Shown here piece by piece: positions 7,877 through 15,767 of a DNA stretch of 51,635 bases (the first letter of the stretch is position 1; every line of letters starts with the position of its first letter). The translations under genes were made by a program, and so were the position numbers. Below the pieces are notes generated by a model that saw only the letters and a list, made by a program, of their open reading frames with translations, had not been told where the DNA came from and made no database searches. Source of the DNA: Anaerolineales bacterium UBA832 (lineage in GTDB: Bacteria > Chloroflexota > Anaerolineae > Anaerolineales > UBA11657); assembly GCA_002296125.1 (NCBI GenBank), contig DBHI01000034.1, positions 2,015 through 53,649 of the forward strand. The letters run 5' to 3'.

Positions 7877-8830
7877 ATGACTATTACAGCAACTCCAATA
7901 AGTAAACAATTTACAGGCAATCAAGTTGTTTCACTTGATACTATTCCACTATCTAATGTGGAGGTCACTAGAGATTCATTTAAGGGTAAAATCGATCCAG
8001 ATTGGTGTCCAGGTTGTGGTGATTTTGGTGTACTTACAGCAATGCAGAAAGCATTATCTGAATTAGGTAAGCAGCCCCATCAAGTTATAACAATAAGTGG
8101 TATAGGCTGTTCATCAAACCTGCCGGGTTTTATTAATACATATGGCATGCATACTTTGCATGGTCGTGCTTTGGCAGTGGCCACTGGTATGAAGATGGCC
8201 AATCATGAAATGACAGTTATGGTTACTGGTGGGGATGGAGATGGATTTGGTATAGGTGGCAATCATCTTATGCATACAATGCGTAGGAATGTTGATCTGA
8301 CTTATGTTGTTATGGATAATCAAATCTACGGTTTGACAACTGGACAGACTTCACCAACAAGTCGGCTGGGACATCAAACTAAAAGTACTCCTGAAGGAAA
8401 TATAGAAAATCCAATTAATCCTGTACCGCTTGCTATGGTTGGTGGAGCAACGTTTGTTGCGCGTGCCTTTAGTGGACAGCAGGCACATTTAGTTGATATT
8501 TTAAAACAAGCAATTAATCACACCGGCTTTTCTATTGTTGATGTTTTTAGTCCTTGTGTAACATACAATAAGGATAATACATACAAATGGTTTAAGAGCA
8601 GAGTAAGGAAATTGGAAGATGAAAATCATGATCCAACTGATTTTCATGCTGCTCTTGATAAAGGTTATGAATGGGGTGAAGAGATACCAATTGGTGTTTT
8701 CTGGAAGAGAGAAGACTTACCTGCACTACATCAACTTGAACCAGTATTGGATGAAGGTGGACCATTAGCGTACCGTAATCTAGGATTATCTAAAGAACAA
8801 TCTGATCAATTGATGTCTGAAATGATGTAG
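7877..8830 (+). CDS. korB: 2-oxoacid:ferredoxin oxidoreductase, beta subunit
   Basis: Thiamine-diphosphate and [4Fe-4S]-binding subunit that partners korA. The cluster Cys are visible: two in DWCPGCGDFG (about residues 43-46), one in SGIGCSSN and one in FSPCVTYN. The TPP/Mg motif GDGDGFGIGGNH with the following NQIYGLTTGQTSPTS loop is complete. The 317-residue length matches two-subunit enzymes, and there is no extra ferredoxin domain, so electrons leave to an external ferredoxin. The roughly 40-residue N-terminal lead before the TPP domain is longer than in some homologs. It is cotranscribed with korA (26-base gap, GAGAG before the ATG). Confidence 0.94.
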   Translation: MTITATPISKQFTGNQVVSLDTIPLSNVEVTRDSFKGKIDPDWCPGCGDFGVLTAMQKALSELGKQPHQVITISGIGCSSNLPGFINTYGMHTLHGRALAVATGMKMANHEMTVMVTGGDGDGFGIGGNHLMHTMRRNVDLTYVVMDNQIYGLTTGQTSPTSRLGHQTKSTPEGNIENPINPVPLAMVGGATFVARAFSGQQAHLVDILKQAINHTGFSIVDVFSPCVTYNKDNTYKWFKSRVRKLEDENHDPTDFHAALDKGYEWGEEIPIGVFWKREDLPALHQLEPVLDEGGPLAYRNLGLSKEQSDQLMSEMM

Positions 8831-8915
8831 TGGTACTTTTCAATTAATACAGTTGTTGATGAAAAAGTTTTATTTCTGACGATTTGGAATTTCGGTATGA
8901 TTTTCAGGGTGAAGT

Positions 8916-9725
8916 GTGTCTTCTATTTGGCGAATAATTGATTCAGGTTCCCAATCAGGACCTACAAACATGGCTATTGATGAAGCTATATTAGTAGCAG
9001 TTGCTGAAGGACAAGTTCCCCCAACTATTAGGTTTTATTCTTGGAAACCAACATGTCTTTCAATAGGTAGATCTCAATCTTTGACTGATGTAGATTTAGA
9101 TAGTGTTTGTCAATATAGTTATGATGTAGTACGTAGACCAACTGGGGGTCGTGCTATTTTGCATGGAGATGAATTTACCTATTCTGTTTGTTTATCTAAG
9201 CAAGATCCAATGGTTTCTCAAGGTGTACTATCTACATATGAACGTATTAGTCAAGGTCTATTGACTGGTCTAAAGGAATTGGGAGTAACAGTAGATAATC
9301 AAAGTGGTTCCGATTCATCTGAATTATCTGGTCCTGTTTGTTTTGAACATCGTTCTCATTATGAAATTAGCGCTAATGGACGCAAATTGTTAGGAAGTGC
9401 ACAGATGCATAGTAGAGGGGGAGTCTTACAACATGGTTCTCTTCCATTAAGAGGTGATCTTGCTGACATATGTAAAGTTTTATTTTTTGATTCTAAAGAT
9501 GTACGTGAGGAAGCAGCTGTTCGAGTGCGTGATCAAGCTATTACACTTTCAGAACTAATTGGAAATGAAGTAAATTGGAAGCATATTGTAGATGCTTTTG
9601 TACAAGGATTTTCCTTTGCATTAGACGTACAATTTTTGTTTGGTAATTTGACTGAATCTGAATTGAAAAATTCTGAAAAATTACTAACCGAGAAGTACTC
9701 TAATCTATCATGGAACAACAATTAA
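8916..9725 (+). CDS. LipM-like octanoyltransferase / lipoate-protein ligase family
   Basis: Member of the biotin/lipoate protein ligase fold family (269 residues). The RRPTGGRAILHGDEFTYS motif (about residues 71-88) is the lipoyl/octanoyl-binding signature, and GRKLLGSAQMHSRGG carries the conserved Lys. A Cys in GPVCFEHRSHYE sits where LipM octanoyltransferases have their acyl-thioester Cys, which favours octanoyl transfer from ACP over ATP-dependent lipoate ligation. The start is GTG with an AGGGTGA-like site just upstream; no in-frame ATG precedes it. Its position just after korAB hints at lipoylated complexes such as glycine cleavage, but none is in the window. Ligase activity remains possible. 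Confidence 0.85.
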   Translation: MSSIWRIIDSGSQSGPTNMAIDEAILVAVAEGQVPPTIRFYSWKPTCLSIGRSQSLTDVDLDSVCQYSYDVVRRPTGGRAILHGDEFTYSVCLSKQDPMVSQGVLSTYERISQGLLTGLKELGVTVDNQSGSDSSELSGPVCFEHRSHYEISANGRKLLGSAQMHSRGGVLQHGSLPLRGDLADICKVLFFDSKDVREEAAVRVRDQAITLSELIGNEVNWKHIVDAFVQGFSFALDVQFLFGNLTESELKNSEKLLTEKYSNLSWNNN

Positions 9726-9772
9726 AATGTTGATGTTTTGTTTCATGTTGACAATTGACCATTTCTTTTAAA

Positions 9773-10057
9773 ATGATTGTTGGTTCTTACGTGATAGAGT
9801 TGTATCTTGAGAAAAATATATCACTTAAACAAAAACGTAGTCAAATTAAATCTTTACTTACGAGATTAAATAGGGAATTTAATATTGCAGTTTCTGAAAC
9901 AGATCATCATGATAAGTGGCAGTCAGCTCAGATTTCTATTGTGACTATCAGTAATAGTAGGTCTGTAGTTGAGTCAATATTAAGGAAAACTGTAAGGTGG
10001 ATTGAAAAATATCGTCCTGATATATTGGTTGTTTCTGTTGAACTCGAGTGGCGATGA
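9773..10057 (+). CDS. DUF503 (YlxP-like) protein
   Basis: Small (94-residue) ferredoxin-fold protein of the DUF503/YlxP family. In many bacteria the gene lies near rbfA, infB and nusA, and it has an uncertain role in translation or ribosome assembly. The conserved layout is visible: MIVGSYVIELYL, then SLKQKRSQIKSLLTRL, FNIAVSETDHHDKWQ and a final helix before RPDILVVSVELEWR. I chose the ATG at 9773, because the alternative TTG at 9755 adds only six residues and homologs start at MIVG. It lies between the LipM-like gene and the transporter, 13 bases ahead of the latter. Confidence 0.85.
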   Translation: MIVGSYVIELYLEKNISLKQKRSQIKSLLTRLNREFNIAVSETDHHDKWQSAQISIVTISNSRSVVESILRKTVRWIEKYRPDILVVSVELEWR

Positions 10058-10070
10058 AGGTTTTACATAT

Positions 10071-10955
10071 ATGATGAAAATTTTTCGTAACATAAACCCA
10101 TATTTTTGTTTGTATTTTGGTGTATTTATTATAGGTTGGTCACCAATCCTAATAGTCTGGTCTGAGTCATCAGGGGTAGTTACATCTTTTTATCGTGTTA
10201 TTATTGCTACTGTAATATTGTTCGTTCCTTTTATTAGAAAATATCGTAAGAAGATAATACATGACAAGTTTTTGATATTGTTATCTGTCTTTGCAGGTAT
10301 TGCATATGCCTTAGACAATGCCTTATGGGCTACAGGGGTAAATCTGTCAGGGCCTGCTAACCCAACTTTTTTGGTAAATACTGCGCCCATATGGGTTGGC
10401 ATAGGTGCAATGGTCTTTTTTAAAGAAAAGTTGAGGAGGCAATTCTGGATAGGGCTTTTGTTGGCAATGATTGGTTCCGCATTGATTCTAGAGGTAGATT
10501 TGAAACAGTCATTTATATCAGCAATTGGTTCATTGTATGGATTGTTGGGTGGACTGTTTTATGCTGTTTTTTTCTTATTAGGCCAGCGTGTACGTTATCA
10601 TATGGATACTATTTCTTTTTTCTGGATTGTATTATTTAGCGCTGTATGTACATTAGGAATGATCACCTTAGTGTTTAATTACCCACTAGTTGGGTACAGT
10701 TTTACAACATATTTGATTTTCGTAGTCTTAGGTGTTGTGATGCAAGTAATTGGTTGGTTATCAATAACTTATGCTTTAGGTGTATTGCCTGCATCTGCGG
10801 TTTCTCCAATACTATTGGGTCAACCTGTTATTACTTCCATTTTAGCACATGTTTTTTTACGTGATTCCATGGAAATATTTCAAGTTGTAGGTGCTTGTGC
10901 GGTTTTGATAGGTGTTTTGATAACTCAAGAATCTAGAAATAGATTGATCTCTTAA
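10071..10955 (+). CDS. EamA/DMT-family transporter
   Basis: Integral membrane protein with about ten predicted TM helices and two EamA repeats (drug/metabolite transporter superfamily); the substrate is not predictable, and members export amino acids or other metabolites. The first repeat contains YRVIIATVILFVPF and GPANPTFLVNTAPIWVG with KEKLRRQFWIGLLLAMIGSALI. The second ends with SPILLGQPVITSILAHVFLRD and the closing GACAVLIGVLIT. The frame is open upstream to 10002, but I start at the ATG at 10071: upstream codons would overlap the DUF503 gene, and AAGG lies before 10071. The length is then 294 residues, normal for the family. Confidence 0.88.
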   Translation: MMKIFRNINPYFCLYFGVFIIGWSPILIVWSESSGVVTSFYRVIIATVILFVPFIRKYRKKIIHDKFLILLSVFAGIAYALDNALWATGVNLSGPANPTFLVNTAPIWVGIGAMVFFKEKLRRQFWIGLLLAMIGSALILEVDLKQSFISAIGSLYGLLGGLFYAVFFLLGQRVRYHMDTISFFWIVLFSAVCTLGMITLVFNYPLVGYSFTTYLIFVVLGVVMQVIGWLSITYALGVLPASAVSPILLGQPVITSILAHVFLRDSMEIFQVVGACAVLIGVLITQESRNRLIS

Positions 10956-10968
10956 ACCTAGCTGTATA

Positions 10969-12081
10969 TCATATGACAAATGATCCTGATTTATATATTG
11001 TTTCACCGTCAACTTTGATTTCACTGTCTGACTTCATATCACATATCATATCCCAGTGAATTGCACTTGAATTTTTACTTCCTGTAAGGGGATATCCGGA
11101 ACCAATAGCCATATGAATTGTACCACCCATTTTTTCATCGAACAGGATTTGTTTGGTGTGATGAGTGATTCCATAATTAGTTCCAATGGCCCATTCACCT
11201 AAGTATCTTGCACCTGAATCAGTATCAAGTATCTTAGTAAGATAGTCTTGATTTTTGGATGCACTAGCTTTTACTACTTGACCCGAATCGAATTGTAATC
11301 TTATGTCTGTAATTTCTCTTCCTGCCACAGTAACAGGATAGGTGAAATGTACATGGCCATTTGTTGATGATTCTACAGGACCAGTAAAAATTTCTCCATC
11401 TGGCATATTATGCTTTCCGCAGGCATTAACAAATGTTCTATCCTTAATAGAAAATGATAAATCGACATTTGGTCCTTTGACTTCAATTAATTCATGATCT
11501 TTAAGCCATTCTACAAGTTTTTGTTGTTTTGTTTGTACGGATTTCCAGTAATCAATAGGGTTACTACTGTTATTAACATGACAAGCTTCATATACGAAGT
11601 TTTCATAATTGTTAAGACTCATGTCTGCTTCTTGAGCAAGTGCATTTGTAGGGAACAAAGTTACGTTCCAGGATAGATCTCCTTGATCTCCACGTTGAAG
11701 GTAAGTCTGTTGTATTTCTTTATATGCTTGTCTTTGACGTACTTGTTTCGCAGGATCTACTTGAGATAAACTACGAGTATTATCTACACCCTCCACTCTA
11801 ATAATAGCATCAAATGTATCTACAGCCATTTTATAAAATGGTGATACATAATCGATTTGAAAATCGCTAGCAAACTCATACAATATATCGTCTGCACCCT
11901 TTAAAAATGGAGCAATATGTGGATGGCCACCTTGTTCGAGAACCCTTTTGTAAATTTCTAAAAGTAGAGGAATACTTGTCATGCATCCAGGAGACCATAT
12001 GAGTACTTCATCATTTTGTTTAACTTCTGTTGAATAATCAACAAGCAAATGTGCTAGTTTTCTAATTCGTGGATCAGTCAT
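10969..12081 (-). CDS. M29 family aminopeptidase
   Basis: Metalloaminopeptidase of family M29 (AmpS/aminopeptidase T type), which removes N-terminal residues from peptides in the cytosol with a two-metal centre. The 370-residue length is normal. Typical features are the start DPRIRKLAHLLVDYS, the metal-ligand region GEIFTGPVE, the Glu in RYLGEWAIGTN, HHTK, the His in GGTIHMAIG and the Asp in SAIHWDMICD. It stands alone and converges with the transporter gene 13 bases away. The divergent pan promoter starts about 55 bases upstream of its ATG. Confidence 0.9.
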   Translation of the reverse strand: MTDPRIRKLAHLLVDYSTEVKQNDEVLIWSPGCMTSIPLLLEIYKRVLEQGGHPHIAPFLKGADDILYEFASDFQIDYVSPFYKMAVDTFDAIIRVEGVDNTRSLSQVDPAKQVRQRQAYKEIQQTYLQRGDQGDLSWNVTLFPTNALAQEADMSLNNYENFVYEACHVNNSSNPIDYWKSVQTKQQKLVEWLKDHELIEVKGPNVDLSFSIKDRTFVNACGKHNMPDGEIFTGPVESSTNGHVHFTYPVTVAGREITDIRLQFDSGQVVKASASKNQDYLTKILDTDSGARYLGEWAIGTNYGITHHTKQILFDEKMGGTIHMAIGSGYPLTGSKNSSAIHWDMICDMKSDSEIKVDGETIYKSGSFVI

Positions 12082-12134
12082 AACTCTTACCTATTATTTT
12101 TTGTATTTTGGTTAATTATACTTATATGTTGAGA

Positions 12135-12164
12135 TTGACCAATACCTTAATATTACATTATACT
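12135..12164 (+). promoter_or_regulatory. Promoter of the pantothenate operon
   Basis: TTGACC (12135-12140) and TATACT (12159-12164) are separated by 18 bases, which puts transcription start near 12170, right at the first hairpin of the leader. It is among the best-matching promoters in the window. Confidence 0.65.
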
Positions 12165-12168
12165 TAAA

Positions 12169-12335
12169 CTGTCGCTGGCATCTTTTTGAGCGAGACGGCT
12201 GAATTGGTATTTTAAAGTAACCTAGTATCTTGTTATGAGTGTTAACTTATAACTAATATAGATATTTATTTCTTTTAGCCCTCGCATTGCGAGGGTTTTT
12301 TGTTAATGTATTGAAATTTGGATGTGGAGGGAAAT
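12169..12335 (+). promoter_or_regulatory. Structured leader of panB (candidate pan-type RNA element)
   Basis: The predicted leader of about 165 bases before panB opens with a hairpin. CTG (12169-12171) pairs with CGG (12196-12198), and TCGCT (12172-12176) pairs with AGCGA (12189-12193). A two-purine bulge on the 3' side separates the two stems, and the loop has 12 bases. It ends in a strong intrinsic terminator (12279-12301). The 3' arm GCGAG (12190-12194) is also complementary to CTCGC (12281-12285) in the terminator's 5' arm, so the two structures could compete. The published 'pan' RNA motif is a stem with bulged adenosines upstream of panB in Chloroflexota and other phyla, and position and general shape agree. 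I cannot check the full consensus, so the family match is inference. Confidence 0.55.
12279..12301 (+). terminator. Intrinsic terminator/attenuator in the panB leader
   Basis: CCCTCGC (12279-12285), loop ATT and GCGAGGG (12289-12295) form a 7-bp GC-rich stem followed directly by six T. It lies downstream of the operon's promoter and 35 bases before the panB ATG, so it would stop transcription before panB unless overridden. Confidence 0.8.
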
Positions 12336-13211
12336 ATGAGTTCTATAGAGAATAAATCAATTAAGCGGGTTACCGTAAGGGATCTACAGCGAATGAAAGG
12401 ATCAGGTGAGAAGATAGTAGCATTAACTGCATCTGATTTTTCTTTTGCTCGGTTGTTCGATAGGTCTGGTGTAGATTTGATACTAGTAGGTGATTCTTTG
12501 GCCATGGTGTCTCTAGGGCATGAGAACACACTTTCGATTACTTTAGACGAGATGTTGCATCATTGTAAGGCAGTTGCAAGAGGTTCTTGTAAATCATTTT
12601 TAGTGGGAGATATGCCTTTTTTGTCTTATCAAATCAATGTTGCTGATGCAGTTAAAAATGCAGGACGATTTTTGTCTGAAGCTGGTATGAATGGTGTGAA
12701 ATTAGAAGGAGGTTTAATGATTGTTAATACTGTTGAAGCTATTGTGAGAGCTGGTATACCAGTGATGGGACATATTGGATTAATGCCACAATATGTCAAC
12801 CAAATTGGAGGTTATATTGTACAAGGAAATGATATTTCCAAAGCTAACTCTTTGCTTGAAGATGCGTTAGCCTTGGAAAAAGCTGGGTGCTTTGCTTTGG
12901 TTTTAGAATCAATACCTCAACAATTGGGACACTATATTACTGACAAATTAAGTATCCCGACGATAGGGATTGGTTCTGGCGTTTATTGTGACGGGCAAGT
13001 GTTAGTTGGTTATGATTTATTAGGTTTATTCGAAGAATTTAAACCCAAATTTGTTAAGAGGTATGGCAATTTGTCTAGCCAGATTATTAAAGCAGTTGAG
13101 CAGTATTCTAGAGAAGTGAAAGATTCTAGTTTTCCCACAAAAAATTATTCACATATGATGTCACCAGATGAATTCAAGTCTTTTTTGGACGCTAAAAATG
13201 ATCAATTATAA
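12336..13211 (+). CDS. panB: 3-methyl-2-oxobutanoate hydroxymethyltransferase
   Basis: First step of pantothenate synthesis: ketopantoate from 2-oxoisovalerate and methylene-tetrahydrofolate, in the cytosol with Mg2+. The features are ALTASDFSFARLFDRSGVD, the Mg-binding LVGDSLAMV, HHCKAVARG, GVKLEGG, VMGHIGLMPQ and the C-terminal TIGIGSGVYCDGQVLV. The 291-residue length is slightly longer than the E. coli enzyme. I place the start at ATG 12336, with GGAGGG (12326-12331) ideally spaced. The frame also runs back to a TTG at 12318, but that lies before the ribosome binding site. It is the first gene of panB-panE-panC-coaX-kinase, downstream of the attenuated leader. Confidence 0.96.
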   Translation: MSSIENKSIKRVTVRDLQRMKGSGEKIVALTASDFSFARLFDRSGVDLILVGDSLAMVSLGHENTLSITLDEMLHHCKAVARGSCKSFLVGDMPFLSYQINVADAVKNAGRFLSEAGMNGVKLEGGLMIVNTVEAIVRAGIPVMGHIGLMPQYVNQIGGYIVQGNDISKANSLLEDALALEKAGCFALVLESIPQQLGHYITDKLSIPTIGIGSGVYCDGQVLVGYDLLGLFEEFKPKFVKRYGNLSSQIIKAVEQYSREVKDSSFPTKNYSHMMSPDEFKSFLDAKNDQL

Positions 13212-13236
13212 AGTGTTGTTTGACTAGGAAATACAT

Positions 13237-14169
13237 ATGCGTATAGCGATTGTTGGTACTGGTGCATTAGGGTCTCTTTTTGCTGCGAAGCTATATCCAT
13301 GTTGTGAAGTGTTTATGGTGGGCTCATGGCTAAAAGCAATAAATAATATCAATGAACAGGGTTTGCGAATTCAGCATAAATCTAGTGAGGAAATTGTAGG
13401 TGTCAAAGCATATAATATAACAGAAGATGTTCCTATGGTAGATTGTGTTTTGATACTTGTTAAGGGCTGGCAGACTAATTTTGCAGGTAAATTGGCTGCG
13501 AAATTAGTTCGAAATTCTGGCTTAGTGATCACTTTACAGAATGGTATAGGTAATATAGACAAATTATCTAATTATATTAGCTCAGATAGTTTGTCTATGG
13601 GAGTTACCACTCAAGGTTCTGAATTATTGTCTCCGGGTTATGTTAGATATGTAGGTGGAGGTGATACATACTTAGAATCTAACAATGTTCATCTGCAATC
13701 TACCTTGACCATTAAGAATATTTTTGAAACTGCGGGTTTTTCAACTATAGTTACTGATGATTTGAGAGGACATTTCTGGGGAAAATTAGCAGCCAGTTCA
13801 GGCATCAATGCTATGACTGCACTTTTGCGAATTCGTAATGGTGATTTGCTGTCTAATGAGTATTCAGTAAAATTGGTTGTTGGAGCAGCTAATGAAACAG
13901 CTAACATAGCTTCGTCTCTTGGTATTGATGTCCCCTATGATATTTCAGAGTTTGTAATGGATGTTATATTGTCTACAAGCCACAACAGATCTTCTATGTT
14001 ACAAGATGTTATGCGTGGTGCACCTACTGAGATAGAGTCTATCAATTGTGCTATAGTGAGAATTGGTAAGGAGATAGGAATACAGACTCCCATAAATTCA
14101 ATGTTGTGTGATCTAATTCGTGCATCAGTTGCAATTGGTGACAAAAATGCAAATATTGAAGTCGTTTAA
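13237..14169 (+). CDS. panE: 2-dehydropantoate 2-reductase
   Basis: NADPH-dependent reduction of ketopantoate to pantoate. The N-terminal Rossmann fold opens with MRIAIVGTGALGSLFAAKL; VLILVKGWQT and LQNGIGNIDKL follow. The C-terminal catalytic helix holds WGKLAASSGINAMTALLRI with the conserved Lys and Asn, and GAPTEIESIN is the substrate-binding segment. The 310-residue length is normal. It lies 25 bases after panB, and its 3' end overlaps the panC start by 23 bases, so the two are translationally coupled. Sequence resemblance to other KARI-like reductases is weaker than the operon evidence. Confidence 0.93.
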   Translation: MRIAIVGTGALGSLFAAKLYPCCEVFMVGSWLKAINNINEQGLRIQHKSSEEIVGVKAYNITEDVPMVDCVLILVKGWQTNFAGKLAAKLVRNSGLVITLQNGIGNIDKLSNYISSDSLSMGVTTQGSELLSPGYVRYVGGGDTYLESNNVHLQSTLTIKNIFETAGFSTIVTDDLRGHFWGKLAASSGINAMTALLRIRNGDLLSNEYSVKLVVGAANETANIASSLGIDVPYDISEFVMDVILSTSHNRSSMLQDVMRGAPTEIESINCAIVRIGKEIGIQTPINSMLCDLIRASVAIGDKNANIEVV

Positions 14170-14995
14170 TGATGTTTCGTTAGTTGTAGATAATTTATCA
14201 GGTACGCTTGGCTTGGTACCTACTATGGGTTGCTTGCATGCGGGACATTTGTCATTGATTAAGCAGGCTCGTATGCAGAACGATTTTGTTGCTGTAAGTA
14301 TTTTTGTGAATCCAATTCAATTTGAATCCGAAAAGGATGCGCATGAATATCCTAGGAATTTTGAAAGTGATATTGCTATGTTAGAGAGTGAAAATGTGGA
14401 TTTTGTTTTCATTCCTGATATCGGAGAAGTTTTTCCTTATGGATATCAGACATATGTGACAGTTACTGAGATTAGTCGAGTCCTAGAAGGATCTCGTAGG
14501 CCGGGTCATATGCGAGGAGTAGCAACAATAGTGACAAAATTGCTGATTGTTTTCCGTCCAGATAGTATTTATTGTGGTCAAAAAGATGGTCAGCAATCTA
14601 TTTTGATTAAGCGGTTGGTAAAAGATCTAAGAATCCCAGTTGATGTTCAGGTTTGTCCTACAGTACGGGATTCTGATGGTTTAGCTTTGTCTTCACGAAA
14701 TATATACCTTAGCGCTAAAGAGAGAAAATCTAGTTTGTTGTTATATAGTTCTTTATGTAGTGTTCAAGATGCTTTTAGGGATGGAATTAAAAATTCTCAT
14801 ATTTTAAGGAATATTATTGCGAATGTTTTGACTAATGATTCATTACTGGAAACAGTTTATATTTCTATAGCAGATTTTGACACCTTGGAAGAATTGGATC
14901 AAGTATGTAACAAGGCTTTATGTAGTATTGCCGTGAAAGTTGGATCGGTAGTATTAATCGATAATATAATTTTGGAGGAAGTCTTAAATGAATGA
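14147..14995 (+). CDS. panC: Pantothenate synthetase
   Basis: ATP-dependent condensation of pantoate with beta-alanine. The HIGH-type motif is in LVPTMGCLHAGHLSLI, VSIFVNPIQF binds substrate, RPGHMRGVATIV and YCGQKDGQQ are conserved, and the KMSKS-like loop is LSSRNIYLS. I start at ATG 14147 (282 residues), with GGTGA just upstream, overlapping panE by 23 bases. An upstream TTG at 14120 would add nine residues with no homology. The stop overlaps the coaX start. No panD (aspartate decarboxylase, the usual beta-alanine source) is in the window. Confidence 0.95.
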   Translation: MQILKSFNDVSLVVDNLSGTLGLVPTMGCLHAGHLSLIKQARMQNDFVAVSIFVNPIQFESEKDAHEYPRNFESDIAMLESENVDFVFIPDIGEVFPYGYQTYVTVTEISRVLEGSRRPGHMRGVATIVTKLLIVFRPDSIYCGQKDGQQSILIKRLVKDLRIPVDVQVCPTVRDSDGLALSSRNIYLSAKERKSSLLLYSSLCSVQDAFRDGIKNSHILRNIIANVLTNDSLLETVYISIADFDTLEELDQVCNKALCSIAVKVGSVVLIDNIILEEVLNE

Positions 14996-15767
14996 TCAAT
15001 TATTGCTAACAGTTGATATTGGTAATACTCACATTACGTTAGGTATTTTTTATGCAGATAAACTTGGTCCTAGATGGCGTATGTCTACAACAGTTGAAAA
15101 AACGATAGATGAAGTGGGATTACAGATCTTGAGTTTGTTGAATCATGTAGAAGTAGATCCTTCTAAGATATCCGGAGCAATTATTGCATCAGTTGTACCA
15201 GCTTTAACTAATATTTTTGTGGATTCTTTTACGCAATATTTAAATGTAGTAACTTTGATAGTTGATGCTGGCGTGAAGACAGGAGTACCTATACTTTGTG
15301 ATGATCCACGTCAGGTTGGGGCAGATAGAGTTGTAGATGTGGCTGCAGTACGTGCATTGTATAAATATCCAGCTTGTATAGTAGATTTTGGAACAGCAAC
15401 AACTTTTGATGCAGTTTCTGAAGATGGAGAGTATTTAGGAGGTGCTATTGCTCCAGGGATAGAGATTGCTGCAGATGCGTTATTTCAAAAAGCAGCTAAA
15501 TTACCTAGAGTTGATATTGTCAGACCTCCCAATGTTATAGGTAAAAATACTAGACATGCAATACAGTCTGGATTGCTCTTTGGATATGTGGGAATGGTTG
15601 AACATATGGTGAGGAGTTTTCGTCTTGAATTGGGTTCAAACATGCATGTTATTGGTACAGGTGGATTAGCAGAGGTTATTTCTGTAGAGTCTGACATAAT
15701 TGACCAAGTGGTTCCCTGGTTGACATTAGAGGGTCTTAGGGAGGTTTGGTTGTTGAATAATGACTAG
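14988..15767 (+). CDS. coaX: Type III pantothenate kinase
   Basis: Phosphorylates pantothenate to 4'-phosphopantothenate, the first committed step of CoA synthesis. The ASKHA fold motifs are all present: LTVDIGNTHITLG (phosphate 1), the GADRVVDVAA segment, and VDFGTATTFDAVS followed by GGAIAPGIEI. The C-terminal VIGTGGLAEV is standard. The 259-residue length is typical. The ATG overlaps the panC stop by eight bases, with GGAGGAAG upstream. Type III kinases are usually not feedback-inhibited by CoA, which would leave the RNA leader as the natural control point; this last point is inference. Confidence 0.95.
   Translation: MNDQLLLTVDIGNTHITLGIFYADKLGPRWRMSTTVEKTIDEVGLQILSLLNHVEVDPSKISGAIIASVVPALTNIFVDSFTQYLNVVTLIVDAGVKTGVPILCDDPRQVGADRVVDVAAVRALYKYPACIVDFGTATTFDAVSEDGEYLGGAIAPGIEIAADALFQKAAKLPRVDIVRPPNVIGKNTRHAIQSGLLFGYVGMVEHMVRSFRLELGSNMHVIGTGGLAEVISVESDIIDQVVPWLTLEGLREVWLLNND

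Noticed and set aside
10002..10070. Longer N-terminus for the EamA transporter
   Set aside because: It would overlap the DUF503 gene out of frame and has no family similarity; the ATG at 10071 gives a normal length.
12139..12212. Outer stem AATACC/GGTATT (12141-12146 with 12206-12211) enclosing the pan leader hairpin
   Set aside because: Its 5' arm lies inside the promoter spacer, upstream of the predicted transcript start, so it would not be in the RNA. Only the inner hairpin was kept.
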